This document shows positions 63,352 to 64,000 of a DNA stretch of 64,000 bases, piece after piece; positions within the stretch are counted from its first letter, which is position 1; every line of letters starts with the position of its first letter. A program made the translations under genes and the position numbers. This stretch comes from Amoebidium appalachense (taxonomy: Eukaryota > Ichthyosporea), in the NCBI GenBank assembly GCA_963693365.1, contig CAVNZM010000009.1, positions 5,456,001 to 5,520,000 on the forward strand. Direction: 5' to 3'. The notes under the pieces are model-generated. The model was not told the DNA's origin, ran no database searches, and worked only from the letters and a program-made list of their open reading frames with translations.

Positions 63352-63841
63352 GGTGGCGAGGGGCAACATGGGGTATGGCAGTGGACACGTGTCTGTGTGT
63401 GATGGCTGCAGGCCAATGTCTTGATGCAGTCATGTTTTATGTTCACTGTTTGGTCTGTGGTGCTGACGTCACTGCTGTGCGTCTGGCAGCTCACAGCGCC
63501 TACCTACAGCAAAACAATGACTTTGAAGTATGTACTTGCAGACTATTCCACTGTGGCTCACCATGGCTCACGATCCAGCCAATGAAAGAGGCAGCCGCTC
63601 ACCGTCAGTCTTGTCGACACAAACGCAATGTACTGACAACGACAACAATAAAACTAACAATAACTAAATATAGTGACAGTGCACGGTGCTCGTCTCTAGA
63701 CTGGCGACTGACTGTGACCTGTTTTCACTGGTCTATGACTGGTAGCAGCCAAAACACAGCGCAGTGTTGAAGGCTCCTGCACACCACCCCCCACCTCTCT
63801 GAGACAAAGATAGCAGCACGGCCAGGTGGCGTGCCCAGGCC
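63352..63841. promoter_or_regulatory. Divergent region, PepD / unknown gene
   Basis: 490 bp between two genes pointing away from each other, unique and lacking microsatellites. No specific motif is recognised. Confidence 0.45.
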
Positions 63842-64000
63842 ATGGCCAGCCCGCTGACTGTGCAGGCCTGCCAGCTGGCCCACGTGTCCACGCCTGCCGC
63901 CTGCCCTGCGCTGCGTGCATTTGTGCAGGGGGCCGAGCTGCTGCTGGCGTTTGGCGTGGCCGAGGACTTCAGCCTGGCCCAGGCCGTGTGCAGCTACGGC
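63842..64000 (+). CDS. Unidentified protein, 5' partial, cut by the window end
   Basis: An ATG at 63842 opens a frame running off the window: MASPLTVQACQLAHVSTPAA, then LRAFVQGAELLLAFGVAEDF and SLAQAVCSYG. GC-rich codon use matches the confirmed exons. I do not recognise a domain in the 53 visible residues. It could be a first exon or the continuation of an upstream exon. Confidence 0.5.
   Translation, partial: MASPLTVQACQLAHVSTPAACPALRAFVQGAELLLAFGVAEDFSLAQAVCSYG

Overview
This is nuclear DNA from a unicellular or fungus-like opisthokont, not a prokaryote or virus. Every solid gene is split by GT..AG introns, the exons are GC-rich, and TAA, TAG and TGA all serve as stops, so the code is standard. 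The gene content is mixed. Mitochondrial homoaconitase (alpha-aminoadipate lysine pathway), a 200-aa fungal-size tropomyosin, a PacC/Rim101-like zinc finger and a YAP/PAP1-like bZIP all point toward fungi or their close relatives. A Max-like bHLH-zipper is more typical of holozoans. I cannot name the species. Introns and spacers are loaded with (TG/CA)n, poly-G/poly-C and minisatellites, which create most of the long but meaningless open frames.

Layout. 1-2041: microsatellite-rich flank. 2042-2763 (-): small Ser/Pro-rich unknown protein. 3863-5493 (-): YAP-like bZIP. 5494-10234: AT-richer spacer with dispersed repeats and a minisatellite. 10235-25376 (-): homoaconitase in 22 exons, complete. 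25377-26406: second copy of the dispersed repeat. 26407-29622 (+): decayed APE-type non-LTR retrotransposon. 30520-32219 (-): fragments of an unidentified basic protein with an AT-hook-like tail. 34641-38383 (-): Max-like bHLH-zipper protein with a C-terminal PHD-like finger. 38986-42013 (-): tropomyosin. 42598-47840 (+): TM9SF/nonaspanin. 48470-51143 (-): CHMP6/Vps20 (ESCRT-III). 52420-56154 (+): PacC-like zinc-finger protein with a SAM domain. 58104-63351 (-): PepD-type M20C dipeptidase. 63842-64000 (+): start of an unknown gene cut by the window edge.

The neighbours do not form one pathway. One link may matter: CHMP6/Vps20 and the PacC-like factor are divergent neighbours, and in fungi ESCRT-III including Vps20 is needed to activate Rim101/PacC.

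The most unusual signal is in the introns. In at least eight of them, in four genes, the minisatellite is a tandem duplication of the splice junction itself. Some arrays keep up to ten decoy splice sites, while in others every copy has lost the AG or GT. Introns here appear to grow by expansion of splice-junction sequence.
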